Source: Methyloligella sp. (GTDB taxonomy: Bacteria; Pseudomonadota; Alphaproteobacteria; Rhizobiales; JALUTE01). From it: DNA of 13,621 nucleotides. This document shows, piece after piece, positions 13,342 to 13,621 of the stretch. Below the pieces are notes generated by a model that searched no databases, had not been told where the DNA came from, and saw nothing but the letters and a program-made list of their open reading frames with translations. The position numbers and the translations under genes were made by a program. How positions within the stretch are numbered: position 1 is the stretch's first letter; the number at the start of each line of letters is the position of its first letter. The stretch covers positions 1 through 13,621 of the forward strand of contig JALUTE010000222.1 in the NCBI GenBank assembly GCA_027058255.1. Reading direction: 5' to 3'.

Positions 13342-13621
13342 ATGGAAATCGTTGCGGGCTTGCTGATCATCATCGCGCTGGGGATTCTCGGCTGGTGGCT
13401 CCTGAAGGATTATTTCGGGGGGCGACCGTCCTCCACGGGCCTGCTCGGCGGGCGCGAGAAGCGCGTCTCGGTGATCGAGCGGGCCACGGTGGACGGGCGG
13501 CGAAAATTGCTGCTGGTGCGGCGAGACAATGTCGAGCATCTGATCATGACCGGCGGCCCCATCGACGTGGTGATCGAGACGGGAATCCATCGCGGGCAGG
13601 TGCACCATCCCCAGACGCCGG
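13342..13621 (+). CDS. FliO-family flagellar biosynthesis protein, 5' part
   Basis: Ninety-three codons are visible before the window ends. The product starts with one hydrophobic helix (about residues 3-21, ending in GWWLLKDYF). After a short glycine/serine linker comes a cytoplasmic domain with RVSVIERATVDGRRKLLLVR (47-66) and DNVEHLIMTGGPIDVVIETG (68-87). The pattern of a single N-terminal helix, a strand-rich VDGRR-LLLVRRDN segment and EHLIM-GGP-D-V-E is that of the FliO/MopB family, which helps assemble the FliPQR export gate of the flagellar type III system. In Hyphomicrobiales such proteins are often annotated as FliO even outside flagellar operons, so the role is less sure than the family. 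The ATG at 13342 has only a modest GGGA upstream. It is divergent from cckA and preceded by the CtrA-like box. Confidence 0.75.
   Translation, partial: MEIVAGLLIIIALGILGWWLLKDYFGGRPSSTGLLGGREKRVSVIERATVDGRRKLLLVRRDNVEHLIMTGGPIDVVIETGIHRGQVHHPQTP

Noticed and set aside
1..13621. CRISPR array, insertion sequence, prophage, toxin-antitoxin or defence system
   Set aside because: No regularly spaced repeats, transposase or integrase motifs were seen, and no unknown gene cluster. Every convincing coding region belongs to a recognised family.

Overview
The window is high-GC chromosomal DNA from an alphaproteobacterium. The main evidence is a full-length hybrid histidine kinase of the CckA type, which is restricted to Alphaproteobacteria. 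Supporting signs are a recA promoter carrying a near-match to the alphaproteobacterial LexA box (GTTC-N7-GTTC), a MopJ-like PAS_5 protein, and a folE-hisI pair beside a NifU/IscU-like scaffold gene. A Hyphomicrobiales (Rhizobiales) or Parvibaculum-like affiliation fits best, but the genus cannot be fixed from this sequence. Nearly all the DNA is ordinary core genome. There is no prophage, insertion sequence, CRISPR array or toxin/defence island.

Left part (1-5340). The 3' end of rsmA (16S rRNA dimethyltransferase) converges on a tRNA-Arg(UCU) gene. Upstream of the tRNA on the minus strand lies a three-gene run in transcription order: an IscU-like Fe-S scaffold protein, yidD (overlapping it by ATGA), and a patatin-like phospholipase. 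Divergent from that run, on the plus strand, are folE (GTP cyclohydrolase I), hisI (phosphoribosyl-AMP cyclohydrolase) and a second, different patatin-like protein of the RssA/NTE type.

Middle part (5339-8822). On the minus strand sit a rhomboid-family intramembrane protease, probably starting at a non-canonical ATA codon behind a strong Shine-Dalgarno sequence, and downstream of it a two-CBS-domain protein. Divergent from these, on the plus strand, come a PAS_5 protein resembling Caulobacter MopJ and, after a 419-base spacer containing a perfect AT-rich palindrome, a tandem PilZ protein likely to bind cyclic di-GMP.

Right part (8823-13621). After a stretch with four inverted repeats comes recA (minus), with a recognisable sigma70 promoter and LexA-like box. 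Upstream of it lies cckA (minus, 880 residues: two membrane helices, three PAS-like regions, kinase core and receiver domain). Divergent from cckA is the 5' end of a FliO-family flagellar export gene, preceded by a near-consensus CtrA box.

Functional theme. The right half groups the cell-cycle and motility layer of an alphaproteobacterium: CckA (top of the CckA-ChpT-CtrA phosphorelay), a MopJ-like PAS protein, a c-di-GMP effector candidate and a FliO-like protein. Two TTAA-N7-TTAA-like boxes, upstream of the second patatin gene and of the fliO-like gene, may tie these genes to CtrA. I found no clearly undescribed system. The best leads are the ATA start, the CtrA-like boxes, the two-cysteine IscU-like protein and the palindrome at 7950-7963.
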